NCBI RefSeq assembly: GCF_001417775.1
Contig: NZ_BBZJ01000017.1
Location: forward strand, 1-64,000
DNA from: Streptomyces sp. TP-A0356
GTDB lineage: Bacteria; Actinomycetota; Actinomycetes; Streptomycetales; Streptomycetaceae
Direction of reading: 5' to 3'
DNA length: 64,000 nt
Shown here: positions 35,913 through 45,609 of the stretch, piece by piece
Layout of the letters: each line of letters opens with the position of its first letter
How positions within the stretch are numbered: the first letter of the stretch is position 1
The notes under the pieces: generated by a model
Told to the model about the DNA's origin: nothing
What the model saw: the letters and a program-made list of their open reading frames with translations, nothing else
The model's database searches: none
Made by a program: the position numbers and the translations under genes

Positions 35913-37532
35913 TCAGTGCGCGCCGGTGCCGGTCAGGGACCGCACCTCCAGCTCCGCGTACTTGCCGGCGTCCGGCTCCTCCTTCGACAGGAGCGCCCCG
36001 AGCCAGCCCAGCAGGAAGCCGACCGGGATGGAGATGATGCCCGGGTTCTCCAGGGGGAACCAGTGGAAGTCGACGTCCGGGAACATCGACGCGGGCTTGC
36101 CGGAGACCACGGGTGAGAACAGCACCAGGCCGACCGCCGTGACCAGGCCTCCGTAGATCGACCACAGGGCGCCCTGGGTGGTGAACCGCTTCCAGAAGAG
36201 GCTGTAGAGGATCGTCGGCAGGTTGGCGGAGGCGGCGACCGCGAAGGCCAGCGCAACCAGGCCGGCGACGTTCAGGTCACGGGCCAGGGCGCCCAGCACG
36301 ATGGACACGGCGCCGATGCCGACCGTCGCCCAGCGGGCCGCGTTCACCTCCTGCTTCTCGTCGGCCTGGCCCTTCTTGATGACGTTGGCGTAGATGTCGT
36401 GCGCGAACGACGAGGACGAGGCCAGGGTCAGCCCCGCCACGACCGCGAGGATCGTGGCGAAGGCGACCGCCGAGATCGTGGCCAGCAGGATCGCCCCCCA
36501 GTTGGAGCCGACGCCTCCGAGGTGCAGGGCGAGCAGGGGTGCGGCCGTGTTGCCCGCCTTGTTGGAGGCGATGATCTCGTCCGGTTTGATCAGCGCGGCG
36601 GCGCCGAAGCCGAGGGCGAGGGTCATCAGGTAGAAGGCGCCGATGAGGCCGATCGCCCAGTTCACCGACTTCCGGGCGGCCTTGGCGGTGGGCACGGTGT
36701 AGAAGCGGATCAGGATGTGGGGCAGACCGGCGGTGCCCAGGACCAGGGCGATGCCCAGGGAGATGAAGTCCAGCTTGGTCGTGCCGGTGGCGCCGTACTT
36801 CAGGCCGGGCTCCAGGAAGGCCGAGCCCTTGCCGCTGTTCGCGGACGCCTTGCCCAGCAGGTCCGAGAGGTTGAAGTGGAACTTCAGCAGGACCAGGAAG
36901 GTCAGCAGCAGGGCGCCCGCGATCAGCAGGACCGCCTTGACCATCTGCACCCAGGTGGTGCCCTTCATGCCGCCGATGGTGACGTACACGATCATCAGAA
37001 GGCCCACCAGGGCGACGATGCCGATCTTGCCGCCGTCGCTGGTGATGCCGAGCAGGAGTGAGACCAGGACGCCCGCGCCCGCCATCTGGGCGAGCAGGTA
37101 GAAGATCGACACGACGATCGTGGAGGTGCCGGCCGCGGTGCGGACCGGGCGCTGGCGCATGCGGTAGGCCAGTACGTCGCCCATCGTGTAGCGGCCGGAG
37201 TTGCGCAGTGGCTCGGCGACCAGCAGCAGGGCCACCAGCCAGGCGACCAGGAAGCCGATGGAGTACAGGAAGCCGTCGTAGCCGAAGAGGGCGATGGCGC
37301 CCGCGATGCCGAGGAAGGACGCCGCGGACATGTAGTCGCCGGAGACGGCGAGACCGTTCTGGAAGGCGGTGAACTGGCGGCCGCCCGCGTAGAAGTCGGC
37401 GGCGCTCCTGGTCTGGCGACCCGCCCAGACGGTGATGACGAGGGTCGCGGCGACGAACACCGCGAACAGGGTGATGATCAGCGGCCGGTGCTTGCTCGCC
37501 TCACCGGCGGCCAGGACGAGTGCCGGGCTCAT
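35913..37532 (-). CDS. Sodium/solute symporter, cation-acetate (ActP) type
   Basis: 539-residue SSS-family transporter with about 13 helices. Characteristic segments are SAADFYAGGRQFTAFQNGLA and VSGDYMSAASFLGIAGAIAL (helices 2-3), and LASSSSFAHDIYANVIKKGQ. This resembles ActP, which takes up acetate with a cation. ATG at 37532 overlaps the stop of the DUF485 gene (ATGA). The DUF485/ActP pairing is conserved and supports monocarboxylate uptake; actual substrate is inferred. Confidence 0.92.
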   Translation of the reverse strand: MSPALVLAAGEASKHRPLIITLFAVFVAATLVITVWAGRQTRSAADFYAGGRQFTAFQNGLAVSGDYMSAASFLGIAGAIALFGYDGFLYSIGFLVAWLVALLLVAEPLRNSGRYTMGDVLAYRMRQRPVRTAAGTSTIVVSIFYLLAQMAGAGVLVSLLLGITSDGGKIGIVALVGLLMIVYVTIGGMKGTTWVQMVKAVLLIAGALLLTFLVLLKFHFNLSDLLGKASANSGKGSAFLEPGLKYGATGTTKLDFISLGIALVLGTAGLPHILIRFYTVPTAKAARKSVNWAIGLIGAFYLMTLALGFGAAALIKPDEIIASNKAGNTAAPLLALHLGGVGSNWGAILLATISAVAFATILAVVAGLTLASSSSFAHDIYANVIKKGQADEKQEVNAARWATVGIGAVSIVLGALARDLNVAGLVALAFAVAASANLPTILYSLFWKRFTTQGALWSIYGGLVTAVGLVLFSPVVSGKPASMFPDVDFHWFPLENPGIISIPVGFLLGWLGALLSKEEPDAGKYAELEVRSLTGTGAH

Positions 37533-37957
37533 GCGCCGCCCTCCATCCGGGACTTGATGGCCTCGGCCTTGGGGTCGAGTTCGGCGGCCGCGTGCCGCGA
37601 GTACCACCAGGCGATGAGGAAGGTGGTGAGGAACTGGGCGAGGCCGAGCACCAGGGCGACGTTGACGTTGCCGAAGAGCTTGGTGCCCATGAAGCCGCCC
37701 GCGTAGTTCGACAGCAGGACGTAGACGAGGTACCAGGCGATGAACGCCACGGTCAGCGGGAAGGCGAACGAGCGGTGGGAACGGCGCAGTTCACGGAACT
37801 CGGCACTCTCCTGGACCGCGGTGAACTCCTCGGTGGACGGCAGGACGCGTTCGGCGCTGGAGGGGGGAGGTGCGTCGGTGGCCACGGTGTCTCCTCGCGT
37901 TGCGGGTGCGCCGACGACGACGGCCGGCGGGGACGGGGACGGGTCGGGTGCGGACAT
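37529..37957 (-). CDS. DUF485 family membrane protein, symporter partner (YjcH type)
   Basis: 142-residue protein with a disordered Pro/Ser-rich N-terminus of about 40 residues, then SAEFRELRRSHRSFAFPLTV and two helices (AFIAWYLVYVLLSNYAGGFM and VALVLGLAQFLTTFLIAWWY) ending in YSRHAAAELDP. This is the DUF485/YjcH signature found upstream of actP-type symporters. ATG 37957 is chosen (MSAPDPSP); an in-frame ATG at 37981 lacks a better ribosome site. First gene of the symporter operon. Confidence 0.9.
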   Translation of the reverse strand: MSAPDPSPSPPAVVVGAPATRGDTVATDAPPPSSAERVLPSTEEFTAVQESAEFRELRRSHRSFAFPLTVAFIAWYLVYVLLSNYAGGFMGTKLFGNVNVALVLGLAQFLTTFLIAWWYSRHAAAELDPKAEAIKSRMEGGA

Positions 37958-38242
37958 ACGAGGTCGACCTCGCAGTGACATGGATCACATCACAGGGGGT
38001 GACGGTAGCGCCCTGATGCGTGATCCGACAGGGGGCCTCGATCGTCCTCGTGCTCCCTGCCCAGGGTCACGGCGCCGCGCACGGACCGGTTCAACTCCCT
38101 TGGTTTCTTTTTTACGTAGTCGCCGGAAGTCATTGCTGGCCGGCCGGGCGGCAGATAGCTTCACCCTGCACCACCCGTCATGTACCTGCCGGATGCCACC
38201 GTGTTCCGGCTGGTTCACGTTTCCGGATGATGTGGAGACCCC

Positions 38243-39778
38243 ATGGCTCATCTGCGTTCCAGACGCCGGCTCGCTCTCGCGGTGCCGGTGGTGCTGTCGC
38301 TCACCGCCTCCCTGGGCTTCCTGCCGAGTGCCGCCTCGGCCGCCCCGCGCACCACCGCCGCCACCGCCACCCGGACCGCCGACGGTCCCGAACTCGCCTA
38401 CGTCGTCAACACCCGGACGGACCGTCACACGCTCGCGACGGTGCAGCAGGCGATCGCCGCGGCCGGCGGCACGACCGTGGTGACGTACGACAGGATCGGC
38501 GTGTTCGTCGTCCACTCCTCGAACCCGGACTTCGCCAAGACCCTCCGCACCGTCCGCGGGGTGCAGTCCGCGGGCGCGACCCGGACCGCGCCGCTGGCTG
38601 CGGCGGGTACGACGGACGAGGGCGCCGCGCAGTACCTGACGAAGGCGCAGACGGCGAGGATCGCGGGAGCCTCGGCCGCCGCGGGCGAGAGCGAGCCGCT
38701 CGAGGCGGACCAGTGGGACCTGCGCGCGATCGGCGCCGACAAGGCCGCGAAGATCAACCCGGGCAGCCGCAATGTCACGGTCGCCGTCATCGACACCGGC
38801 GTCGACGACACCCACCCGGACCTCGCCCCGAACTTCTCCGCATCCCAGTCCGCGAACTGCGTCGGCGGCAAGGCGGACACCTCGTACGGCGCCTGGCGGC
38901 CCGCGAAGCCCGAGCACTACCACGGCACCCATGTCGCCGGTGAGATCGCGGCGGCCCGCAACGGCATCGGAGTCGCCGGTGTCGCCCCGAACGTCAGGGT
39001 CTCCGCCATCAAGGTGGCCGACCCGGTCAACGAGCTCTTCTACCCCGAGAGCGTCGTGTGCGCGTTCGTGTTCGCCGCCGACCACGGCGTCGCGATCACG
39101 AACAACAGCTACTACGTGGACCCCTGGCTCTACAACTGCATGGACGACCCGGACCAGCGGGCCATCGTCGACGCGGTCGACCGGGCACAGCTGTACGCCC
39201 AGCGCGAGGGCACCCTCAACGTCGCCTCGGCGGGCAACTCCAACGACGACCTCGACTCCCACGCCCTCGTCGACGCCTCCAGCCCCGACGACTCGACCGC
39301 GGTGACCCGCACGGTCGACCCGCACGAGTGCTTCGACGTGCCGACCCAGCTGCCGGGCGTCGTCACGGTCAGCGCGACGGGCGTCACCGGCGCCAAGTCG
39401 TACTACTCCAGCTACGGCGACGGCGTGATCGACGTGGCGGCTCCGGGCGGTGACAAGTACAAGATCCCGGACACACCGTCGAAGAACGGCCGCATCCTCT
39501 CCACGATGCCGAACGGCCAGTACGCCTTCCTGCAGGGCACCTCGATGGCCTCGCCGCACGTGGCGGGCGTGGCCGCGCTGCTGAAGTCCGCCCATCCGTG
39601 GGCGGGTCCGGCGCAGCTCCAGGCCCTCCTCAAGGCACAGGCGGACAACCCGGGCTGCCCGACCGAGCCGTACGACGGCAACGGCGACGGCATCGTGGAC
39701 GCGACCTGTGTGGGCGGCAAGCGCGTGAACGGCTTCTACGGCTTCGGCATCGTCAACGCCCTGCGCGCGGTCAAGTAG
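38243..39778 (+). CDS. Secreted subtilisin-like serine protease (S8)
   Basis: 511-residue preproprotein. Signal peptide at residues 1-34 (RRRLALAVPVVLSLTASLGF to SAASA) and an inhibitor-I9-like propeptide to about residue 150 (ELAYVVNTRTDRHTLATVQQ). The catalytic triad is intact: Asp in VAVIDTGVDDTHPDL, His in YHGTHVAGEIAA, Ser in QGTSMASPHVAGVAALL. Several cysteines (NCVGG, VVCAF, YNCMDD, HECFD, GCPTE, ATCVGG) suggest disulfides. Extracellular protease, single gene, ATG with no strong Shine-Dalgarno; a terminator hairpin follows. Confidence 0.95.
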   Translation: MAHLRSRRRLALAVPVVLSLTASLGFLPSAASAAPRTTAATATRTADGPELAYVVNTRTDRHTLATVQQAIAAAGGTTVVTYDRIGVFVVHSSNPDFAKTLRTVRGVQSAGATRTAPLAAAGTTDEGAAQYLTKAQTARIAGASAAAGESEPLEADQWDLRAIGADKAAKINPGSRNVTVAVIDTGVDDTHPDLAPNFSASQSANCVGGKADTSYGAWRPAKPEHYHGTHVAGEIAAARNGIGVAGVAPNVRVSAIKVADPVNELFYPESVVCAFVFAADHGVAITNNSYYVDPWLYNCMDDPDQRAIVDAVDRAQLYAQREGTLNVASAGNSNDDLDSHALVDASSPDDSTAVTRTVDPHECFDVPTQLPGVVTVSATGVTGAKSYYSSYGDGVIDVAAPGGDKYKIPDTPSKNGRILSTMPNGQYAFLQGTSMASPHVAGVAALLKSAHPWAGPAQLQALLKAQADNPGCPTEPYDGNGDGIVDATCVGGKRVNGFYGFGIVNALRAVK

Positions 39779-39828
39779 GGGGTTCGGCCCACCCGTCGAG
39801 CCCGCGTACGGCTCGCACCGGGTGCTGA

Positions 39829-39866
39829 GCGTGAGGGGGCCGGGCGGTCACCCGACCCCCTCACGC
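39829..39866. terminator. Terminator after the subtilisin gene
   Basis: GCGTGAGGGGG (39829-39839) pairs with CCCCCTCACGC (39856-39866), and the loop contains CGGG/CCCG. The CoA-transferase gene starts 35 bp later. Confidence 0.85.
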
Positions 39867-39900
39867 CATGGTGATTCCGTACACACTGCATAGTGCCGTC

Positions 39901-41307
39901 ATGACACTCAGGACGGATACCGACGTGGCATGGGCGGCACTCGGCGGGGACCCCGCGCTGGTGCCGAGGATCTCGACCGTGGTACGGGACGGCGCACTGC
40001 CCTCGCGCCTGCCCGTACGGGAGGTGGCACGGGCCTGTGCCGGAGCGTGTGCGCTGGCCGCCGCCGAGTGGTGCGCACTGCGGGCCGGGCTGCCGGCCGT
40101 GCCCGAGGTCCGGATCGACGACGGGGCGGTGGCCACCGCCTTCCACAGCGAGCGGCATCTGCGGGTCGACGGCCGCGAACCGGTCACCTTCGCTCCGCTG
40201 TCCCGTTTCTGGCGCACCGCGGACGGCTGGGTGCGCACGCACGCGAACTATCCTCACCACCGCGAGCGGCTCCTCGGCGCTCTCGGGCTGGCCGCGGACG
40301 CGCCCGTGGAGACCGTGGCCGCCGTGCTCGCCGAGCGGTCGGCGGCCGAGGTGGAGGAGAGCGTGTACGCCGCGGGAGGTCTCGCGGTCGCGCTGCGCAC
40401 GCCCGAGGAGTGGGCGGCGCACGAGCAGGGGCGCGCGGTCGCCGCATATCCGCTGGTGGCCCGTGAGCGGCTCGACACCTCGCCCCCGCGGCCGCTGCCG
40501 CCACTGGCCGGTGAGCCGCTGCTGCCCGCCGCGGGCCTTCGCGTCCTGGACCTCACCCGGGTCATCGCGGGCCCGGTGGCCACCCGCACGCTGGCGCTGC
40601 TCGGTGCGGACGTCCTGCGGATCGACAGCCCTCACCTGCCGGAGATCCCCGATCAGCACGCGGACATGGACATCGGCAAGCGGTCCACCGTGCTCGACCT
40701 GACGGCGCCCGCGGACCGGCGGACCTTCGACGACCTGCTGGCGCGTGCGCATGTCGTCGTCACCGGCTACCGCCCCGGCGCCCTGGACCGGTTCGGGCTG
40801 TCTCCCGAGCACCTGGCCGAGCGGCGGCCCGGGCTGGTGATGGCGCAGTTGTCGGCGTGGGGCGCAAACGGGCCGTGGGGCGGGCGGCGGGGGTTCGACA
40901 GCCTGGTGCAGGTCGCCACCGGCATAGCGGCGACCGAGGGATCGGTGGAGCGGCCGGGCGCGCTGCCCGCGCAGGCCCTCGACCACGGGACGGGCTATCT
41001 GCTGGCCGCGGCGGTCCTGAGGTCCCTCACCGAGCAGACGGAGGAGGGCGGGACCCGGGTCGTACGGCTGGCGCTGGCGCGGACGGCGGCCTGGCTGATG
41101 GACGGGGCCGTGCGGGACACCGGGAGGGCGCGGGCCGCGTACGACGGTCCGGACCCCTGGCTCACGGAGACCGACAGCGCGCTGGGCCGACTGCGGTACG
41201 CGCTGCCGCCGGTCCGTCTCGCGGGCGGGCCGGCCGACTGGGCCCGGCCGCCGGGGCGTTGGGGGCAGGATCCGGCGCGGTGGGCAGGGACCTCGCTCGG
41301 GGGCTGA
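39901..41307 (+). CDS. Family III CoA-transferase (CaiB/BaiF type)
   Basis: 468-residue protein. The C-terminal half is a recognisable CaiB/BaiF domain: GLRVLDLTRVIAGPVATRTL, LGADVLRIDSP, DIGKRSTVLDLTAPADRRTF, VVVTGYRPGALDRFGL, then GFDSLVQVATGIA and ALDHGTGYLLAAAV with the expected catalytic Asp. The N-terminal 190 residues are less typical and give a longer protein than the usual 400 residues. It would move CoA between carboxylic acids; donor and acceptor unknown. ATG 39901 is preferred to ATG 39868, which falls directly on the terminator. A copy of the 19-bp repeat arm begins right after its stop. Confidence 0.85.
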   Translation: MTLRTDTDVAWAALGGDPALVPRISTVVRDGALPSRLPVREVARACAGACALAAAEWCALRAGLPAVPEVRIDDGAVATAFHSERHLRVDGREPVTFAPLSRFWRTADGWVRTHANYPHHRERLLGALGLAADAPVETVAAVLAERSAAEVEESVYAAGGLAVALRTPEEWAAHEQGRAVAAYPLVARERLDTSPPRPLPPLAGEPLLPAAGLRVLDLTRVIAGPVATRTLALLGADVLRIDSPHLPEIPDQHADMDIGKRSTVLDLTAPADRRTFDDLLARAHVVVTGYRPGALDRFGLSPEHLAERRPGLVMAQLSAWGANGPWGGRRGFDSLVQVATGIAATEGSVERPGALPAQALDHGTGYLLAAAVLRSLTEQTEEGGTRVVRLALARTAAWLMDGAVRDTGRARAAYDGPDPWLTETDSALGRLRYALPPVRLAGGPADWARPPGRWGQDPARWAGTSLGG

Positions 41308-41326
41308 GAGCTCCGAACAGAATGGG
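41308..41326 (+). repeat. Solo copy of the 19-bp palindromic-element arm
   Basis: GAGCTCCGAACAGAATGGG, identical to 5885-5903 and the inverted arm 6056-6074. It begins at the first base after the CoA-transferase stop codon. Weak similarity to the inner part of the element continues to about 41390. Confidence 0.85.
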
Positions 41327-41425
41327 GAGAGGCGGCCGCGCCCGGAAGCCCGTTCAGATCCACGAGCTGACGCCGGTGCGCGTGCCGTCCTGTGGTGGAC
41401 CGTCCCACTGACGCTGCTCGCGCAG

Positions 41426-42136
41426 TCACACCCCCGCCGCCCCCAGCAGGGTGCCCGCCGCATAGGTGATGCCCATGGCCAACGCCCCGCCCGCCACGTT
41501 CCGCAGCACCGCACGCCCCGGCGTCGCCGCGCCCAGCCGTGCGCTGGTCCAGCCGGTGAGGACGAGCGCGGCCAGCACGGACAGCACCGTCACCGGGAGC
41601 CGCAGGCCCGCGGGCGGCAGCACGATGGCCAGCAGGGGCAGCAGTGCCCCCACCGTGAAGGCCAGGAAGCTCGCCCATGCCGCGTGCCACGGATCGGACA
41701 GCTCATCGGGGTCGATGCCGAGTTCCACGCGCGCGTGGGCGCGCAGCGCGTCCCGCTCCGTCAGCTGCGCCGCCGCCTCATGGGCCACCTCCCGCGACAG
41801 GCCCCGCTGCTCCAGCAGTTCCGTCAGCTCCTGCAGCTCCTCCTCCGGCTGCTCCCTCAGCTCCCGCCTCTCCAGGGCCAGCGCCGCCCTCTCCGAGTCC
41901 CGCTGGGTCGACACCGACACGTACTCGCCCGTCGCCATCGACATGGATCCGGCCAGCAGCCCGGCCAGCCCCGCCGTCAGCAGGGTCGAGCGGTCGGTCG
42001 TCGCACCTGCGACGCCGACCACGAGGCCCGCGGTGGAGACGATGCCGTCGTTCGCGCCGAGGACGGCGGCCCGCAGCCAGTTCAGCCGGGAGCCGAGCGC
42101 GCCTCCGTGGGCCTCGTCGTGCGTGGGTTCCGTCAC
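41426..42136 (-). CDS. VIT1/CCC1-family metal transporter
   Basis: 236-residue membrane protein of the vacuolar iron transporter family. The diagnostic first helix is NWLRAAVLGANDGIVSTAGL, followed by GLAGLLAGSMSMATGEYVSV. A cytoplasmic charged segment (ELREQPEEELQELTELLEQR) precedes three C-terminal helices. It is expected to move Fe2+ or Mn2+ across the membrane. The charged region is of the size that holds metal ligands in relatives. Lies 58 bp downstream of the amidohydrolase operon on the same strand but probably separate in function. Confidence 0.9.
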   Translation of the reverse strand: MTEPTHDEAHGGALGSRLNWLRAAVLGANDGIVSTAGLVVGVAGATTDRSTLLTAGLAGLLAGSMSMATGEYVSVSTQRDSERAALALERRELREQPEEELQELTELLEQRGLSREVAHEAAAQLTERDALRAHARVELGIDPDELSDPWHAAWASFLAFTVGALLPLLAIVLPPAGLRLPVTVLSVLAALVLTGWTSARLGAATPGRAVLRNVAGGALAMGITYAAGTLLGAAGV

Positions 42137-42194
42137 ACGGTGAGGATGGCACCCCGGGCGGGGTCATCGCCGTACCGACTCGGCCCGCCGGCGG

Positions 42195-43430
42195 TCACCA
42201 GACGCGCACCGACCCTGCCCGCGCGAACACCGGACTCGTCGCGTCCGCCGGAGGTTGCGGGAGCGGTTCGGCGATCTCCTGCACCGTCGGACCCACCTTC
42301 GCCGCGAGCGGGTCGAGGACGGACAGGTCGAAGCCGTACACCCGCGCCGCGTTGCCGCCGACCATCGCCGCCACCTCCTCGCGCGGCACGCCCGCGTACG
42401 CGAGGCGCAGGCCCTCGCGCGAGTACGGATGGGTGCCCTCGTCGTGCGGGTAGTCGCTCCCCCACATGATCTTGTCCAGGCCGATGCGGTCCCGCAGCGG
42501 CACCTCGTGCGGGCGCATGAAGCTCGCGCCGACGAAGCAGTTCGAGCGCCACACCTCCGAGGGCGCCCGGCCCATGGAGGCCGCCAGGCCCGCCCCGAAC
42601 TTCGACTCCGCCGTCGCCACCGCGGACGCCTTCGTCGCCGCCGCCACCAGTCGGCCGTGGTAGTAGTCCAGCATGTCGAGCACGCCGGGGATCCAGCCGG
42701 AGCCCTGCTCGGTCAGCACGAGCTTCAGCCCGGGATGGCGGCGGAAGGCACCCCCGAACACGAGGTGCCAGAGCGCGCGGTGCGAGAACCATGTCGTCTC
42801 GACCATGAACACGGCCCGCGCCGCCGGTTCGTCGCCGAGCGGCGGCGACGCCGAGCCCGCGTGGTGGTTGACGGGGACGTCCAGCTCCTCGCACACCGCC
42901 CAGATCGGGTCGTACGACGACGAGTACAACTCGGGCAGGCCCGAGCCCGGCGGTGTGCCGGGCAGCAGCAGACCGCCCCGCAGACCCGCCCCGACCGCCC
43001 AGCCGATCTCCCGCACCGCCTCCTCGACGTCGTTCAGGAGGATCTGGAAGACGCCCGCCCGGCGGTCGGGGGCCGCGGAACAGAAGTCCGCCAGCCAGCG
43101 GTTGTGCGCCCGCAGGCCCGCCCACCGCCGCTCGAACTCCTCCCGCGGCGGCGGCGCCACCAGCGACCCGGACGGGAAGAAGGGCGGGATCGTGTTCGGG
43201 AAGACGACCTCCGCGACGATCCCGTCCGCCTCCAGTTCCGCAAGGCGCCTGGCCGAGTTCCAGTTCCGGTCGGCCGTGTCGGCGAGCAGGTCCTCGTAGG
43301 GATTGACGTACGTGGCCGCCCACGCGTCGAAGTCGTCGTGGTACCGCTTCTCCAGGTACGGCTTGTAGTCCAGGAGGTCGGCCCCGGCATGACAGTCCGC
43401 CGAGATCACGGTGTACCGGTCCTCGCTCAC
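42195..43430 (-). CDS. Amidohydrolase-family protein 1 (ACMSD/LigW-like)
   Basis: 411-residue metal-dependent hydrolase or decarboxylase of the amidohydrolase_2 group. Visible: ISADCHAGADLLDYKPYL at the N-terminus (metal-binding His after DCHAG), metal His in VNHHAGSASPP, LVLTEQGSGWIPGVLDML, and the catalytic Asp in IMWGSDYPHDEGTHPYS. Relatives include decarboxylases and C-C hydrolases acting on aromatic acids. GTG start overlapping the stop of amidohydrolase 2 (GTGA), so it is the last gene of the operon. Substrate unknown. Confidence 0.87.
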   Translation of the reverse strand: MSEDRYTVISADCHAGADLLDYKPYLEKRYHDDFDAWAATYVNPYEDLLADTADRNWNSARRLAELEADGIVAEVVFPNTIPPFFPSGSLVAPPPREEFERRWAGLRAHNRWLADFCSAAPDRRAGVFQILLNDVEEAVREIGWAVGAGLRGGLLLPGTPPGSGLPELYSSSYDPIWAVCEELDVPVNHHAGSASPPLGDEPAARAVFMVETTWFSHRALWHLVFGGAFRRHPGLKLVLTEQGSGWIPGVLDMLDYYHGRLVAAATKASAVATAESKFGAGLAASMGRAPSEVWRSNCFVGASFMRPHEVPLRDRIGLDKIMWGSDYPHDEGTHPYSREGLRLAYAGVPREEVAAMVGGNAARVYGFDLSVLDPLAAKVGPTVQEIAEPLPQPPADATSPVFARAGSVRVW

Positions 43431-44713
43431 GGGGTCACTCCCAGCACCGGGAAGTCCTCGCCCGTCAGCCAGTGGCGGCCCACCTCCCGCGAGCGGGCCC
43501 AGGATGCCTCCACGGCCGCCTGGTCGTCGCTCTGGCCGAGGTCCGCCGGGGTCGGGCCGATGCGCCGGGCGAGCGGGGTCAGCTTCGCCACGTCGAATCC
43601 GAAGACCTCCGCCGCGGCCAGGCCCAGCATGCGGCGCGTCTCCGCCACCGGGATGTCATGGAAGGTCCGCTTCAGCCACGCGCGCGTGTCGGGCCAGGTG
43701 CCTTCGGGGTGCGGGAAGTCGCTGCCCCAGAGGATGTTGTCCACGCCGATCTCGTACCGCTGCGCCAGTTCGCGCCGTTTGGTGTTGGTCGCGCAGATGA
43801 AGACCTGGCGGTCCAGGTACTCGTGCGGCGGATGCTTCAGCTCCGCGAAGGGGGAGAGCTTCTTGCCGCCGTGCGCGCCCAGGTACAGGCGGTCCATGAA
43901 CCACAGCAGGTTCGGCAGCCACCAGCAGCCCGACTCCGCCACGCCGAACCTCAGACCGGGATGGCGCTCGAAGACGCCCGACCACAGCAGGAACCAGAGG
44001 GGGCGAGCGGGCCACCAGGTCACTTCGCTCACATAGATCCCCAGGTGGTCGCCGTACTCGTGCCGGGGTGCCGCTCCCGAGTGGGTGAGGACCGGCATGC
44101 CGCACTCGGCCGCCGCCGCCCACACCGGGTCGTAACGGCGGTCGTGGTACGGCTCCTTGTCGACCCACAGGGAGGGAATCATCAGCGCGCGCAGGCCCGA
44201 CTCCCGGGCGCGGCGCACCTCCGTGACGACGCGGTCGGTGTCCGCCGTGACGGGCAGCAGGGCCACCCCGCAGTGGCGTTCGGGGTGGTGGGCGACGAAG
44301 TCCGCGAGCCAGCGGTTGTGCGCCCGCGCGCCCGCCAGGCCCAGCTCCGGGTCCTGGTCGCCGGAGAGGCCGAGGCCCACGCCGAAGGGCGCCGCCGTCC
44401 GGCTGTCGACCGCGTCGGCGTCCGGGAAGACCACCTCGGCGGCCACTCCGTCGCCGTCCAGTTCCTTGAGCCGTCGCGCGGTCTCCCATCCTCCGCGCAG
44501 GCCCTCCTCGTTGTCCTTGAACCACCGGGTCGCGAACGCCTCGTTACGGATGCCGAGCCGGGTCATCTCCTCGCGGCGGCGCTCGCGCCCCGCGAGGAAC
44601 TCGTCGAAGTCCCGGTGGTGACGGCTCTCCAGATAGGGCCGGTACTCCTCGGTGGGCAGCCCGGCGTGACAGTCGGAGGAGATGATCAGATACGGGTCCT
44701 GGTGGTCGGTCAC
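43427..44713 (-). CDS. Amidohydrolase-family protein 2 (ACMSD/LigW-like)
   Basis: 428-residue paralogue of the neighbouring amidohydrolase: ISSDCHAGLPTEEYRPYL, RWFKDNEEGLRGGWETARRL, VLTHSGAAPRHEYG, FGVAESGCWWLPNLLWFMDR and ILWGSDFPHPEGTWPDT. The GTG at 44713 is the natural start; the frame runs on into the SDR gene as a composition artefact. It is 11 bp from the SDR stop and overlaps the next gene by 4 bp. Two different copies in one operon suggest a heteromer or two consecutive steps. Confidence 0.87.
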   Translation of the reverse strand: MTDHQDPYLIISSDCHAGLPTEEYRPYLESRHHRDFDEFLAGRERRREEMTRLGIRNEAFATRWFKDNEEGLRGGWETARRLKELDGDGVAAEVVFPDADAVDSRTAAPFGVGLGLSGDQDPELGLAGARAHNRWLADFVAHHPERHCGVALLPVTADTDRVVTEVRRARESGLRALMIPSLWVDKEPYHDRRYDPVWAAAAECGMPVLTHSGAAPRHEYGDHLGIYVSEVTWWPARPLWFLLWSGVFERHPGLRFGVAESGCWWLPNLLWFMDRLYLGAHGGKKLSPFAELKHPPHEYLDRQVFICATNTKRRELAQRYEIGVDNILWGSDFPHPEGTWPDTRAWLKRTFHDIPVAETRRMLGLAAAEVFGFDVAKLTPLARRIGPTPADLGQSDDQAAVEASWARSREVGRHWLTGEDFPVLGVTP

Positions 44714-44724
44714 GGCAGCCCCTG

Positions 44725-45609
44725 TCAGTCCAGAATGAAGCTTTCGAGGTACGACGGGTTCGCGCGGTCGAGCATCGACCGCGCCCGCGCCCGGATCTGT
44801 GCGTCGCTGTGCTCGCTGTCGGGCAGCAACCAGAAGCGGTCCGCGCGGATGCCCTCCACCACCAGGCCGGCGACCTCCTCGACCGGGGTGAACCGCACCT
44901 CGTGGCCCGCCGCCCTCATCGCGGCCTCCCACTGCGCGAGGCTGCGGTAGGGGGTCCTGCGGGGCTTCTGTTTGGCGTACCGTCCGGGCCTGTTGCGGTG
45001 CGACTCCCACAGTCCCGTCCGCAGCATGTGCGGCCCCGGGAAGAGCACGGAGGCGCCCACGCGCGCGTGCTCCGCCTTCAGGTGGGCGTACAGGGACTCG
45101 GTCATCGTCACGACGGCCGCCTTGGTGACGGCGTACACCGAGGCCGTCGGCAGTGGTGCGATGCCGCCGTCGCCCGACGAGGTGTTGACGACGTGACCCG
45201 GCTCGCCGCCGGCGATCATGCGCGGCACGAACGCCTGGATGCCGTGGAAGACGCCCCACACGTTGACCGCGAAGGCCCACGCCCAGTCGTTCGGGTCGTG
45301 CTCCCACATACGGCCCTCGGCGCCCGAGCCGACGCCCGCGTTGTTGCACAGCACATGGACGGCGCCGAAGCGCTCGTACACGTCGTCGGCGAGCGCGAGG
45401 ACCTCGGCGCGCTCGCCGACGTCCACCACGCGCGTGTGCACGACGGCTTCCTCTTCGCGCAGCAGGGCCGCCGCCTTCTCCAGGGCGCCCTCCTCCACGT
45501 CCACGAGGACGACCCGCAGGCCCTCGGCGGCGAACCGCCGCGCCATCGCGAGCCCGATGCCGCTCGCCGCACCCGTGACGACGGCGACCTGTCCACCGCT
45601 CAGCCGCAT
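44725..45609 (-). CDS. Short-chain dehydrogenase/reductase of the amidohydrolase operon
   Basis: 294-residue SDR with TGAASGIG, NNAGVGSG, the catalytic Ser in VNTSSGDGG and YAVTK (YxxxK). The C-terminal 60 residues, with RKPRRTPYRSLAQWEAAMRA-like basic sequence, are longer than in typical 250-residue SDRs. ATG at 45609 overlaps the TGA of the decarboxylase gene (TGATG), so translation is coupled. Likely oxidises or reduces an alcohol/ketone intermediate of the same pathway. Confidence 0.88.
   Translation of the reverse strand: MRLSGGQVAVVTGAASGIGLAMARRFAAEGLRVVLVDVEEGALEKAAALLREEEAVVHTRVVDVGERAEVLALADDVYERFGAVHVLCNNAGVGSGAEGRMWEHDPNDWAWAFAVNVWGVFHGIQAFVPRMIAGGEPGHVVNTSSGDGGIAPLPTASVYAVTKAAVVTMTESLYAHLKAEHARVGASVLFPGPHMLRTGLWESHRNRPGRYAKQKPRRTPYRSLAQWEAAMRAAGHEVRFTPVEEVAGLVVEGIRADRFWLLPDSEHSDAQIRARARSMLDRANPSYLESFILD

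Noticed and set aside
43427..45349. 640-residue fusion of SDR antisense text and amidohydrolase 2
   Set aside because: The upstream half has no family features and overlaps the SDR gene in another frame; the GTG at 44713 gives the expected amidohydrolase N-terminus.
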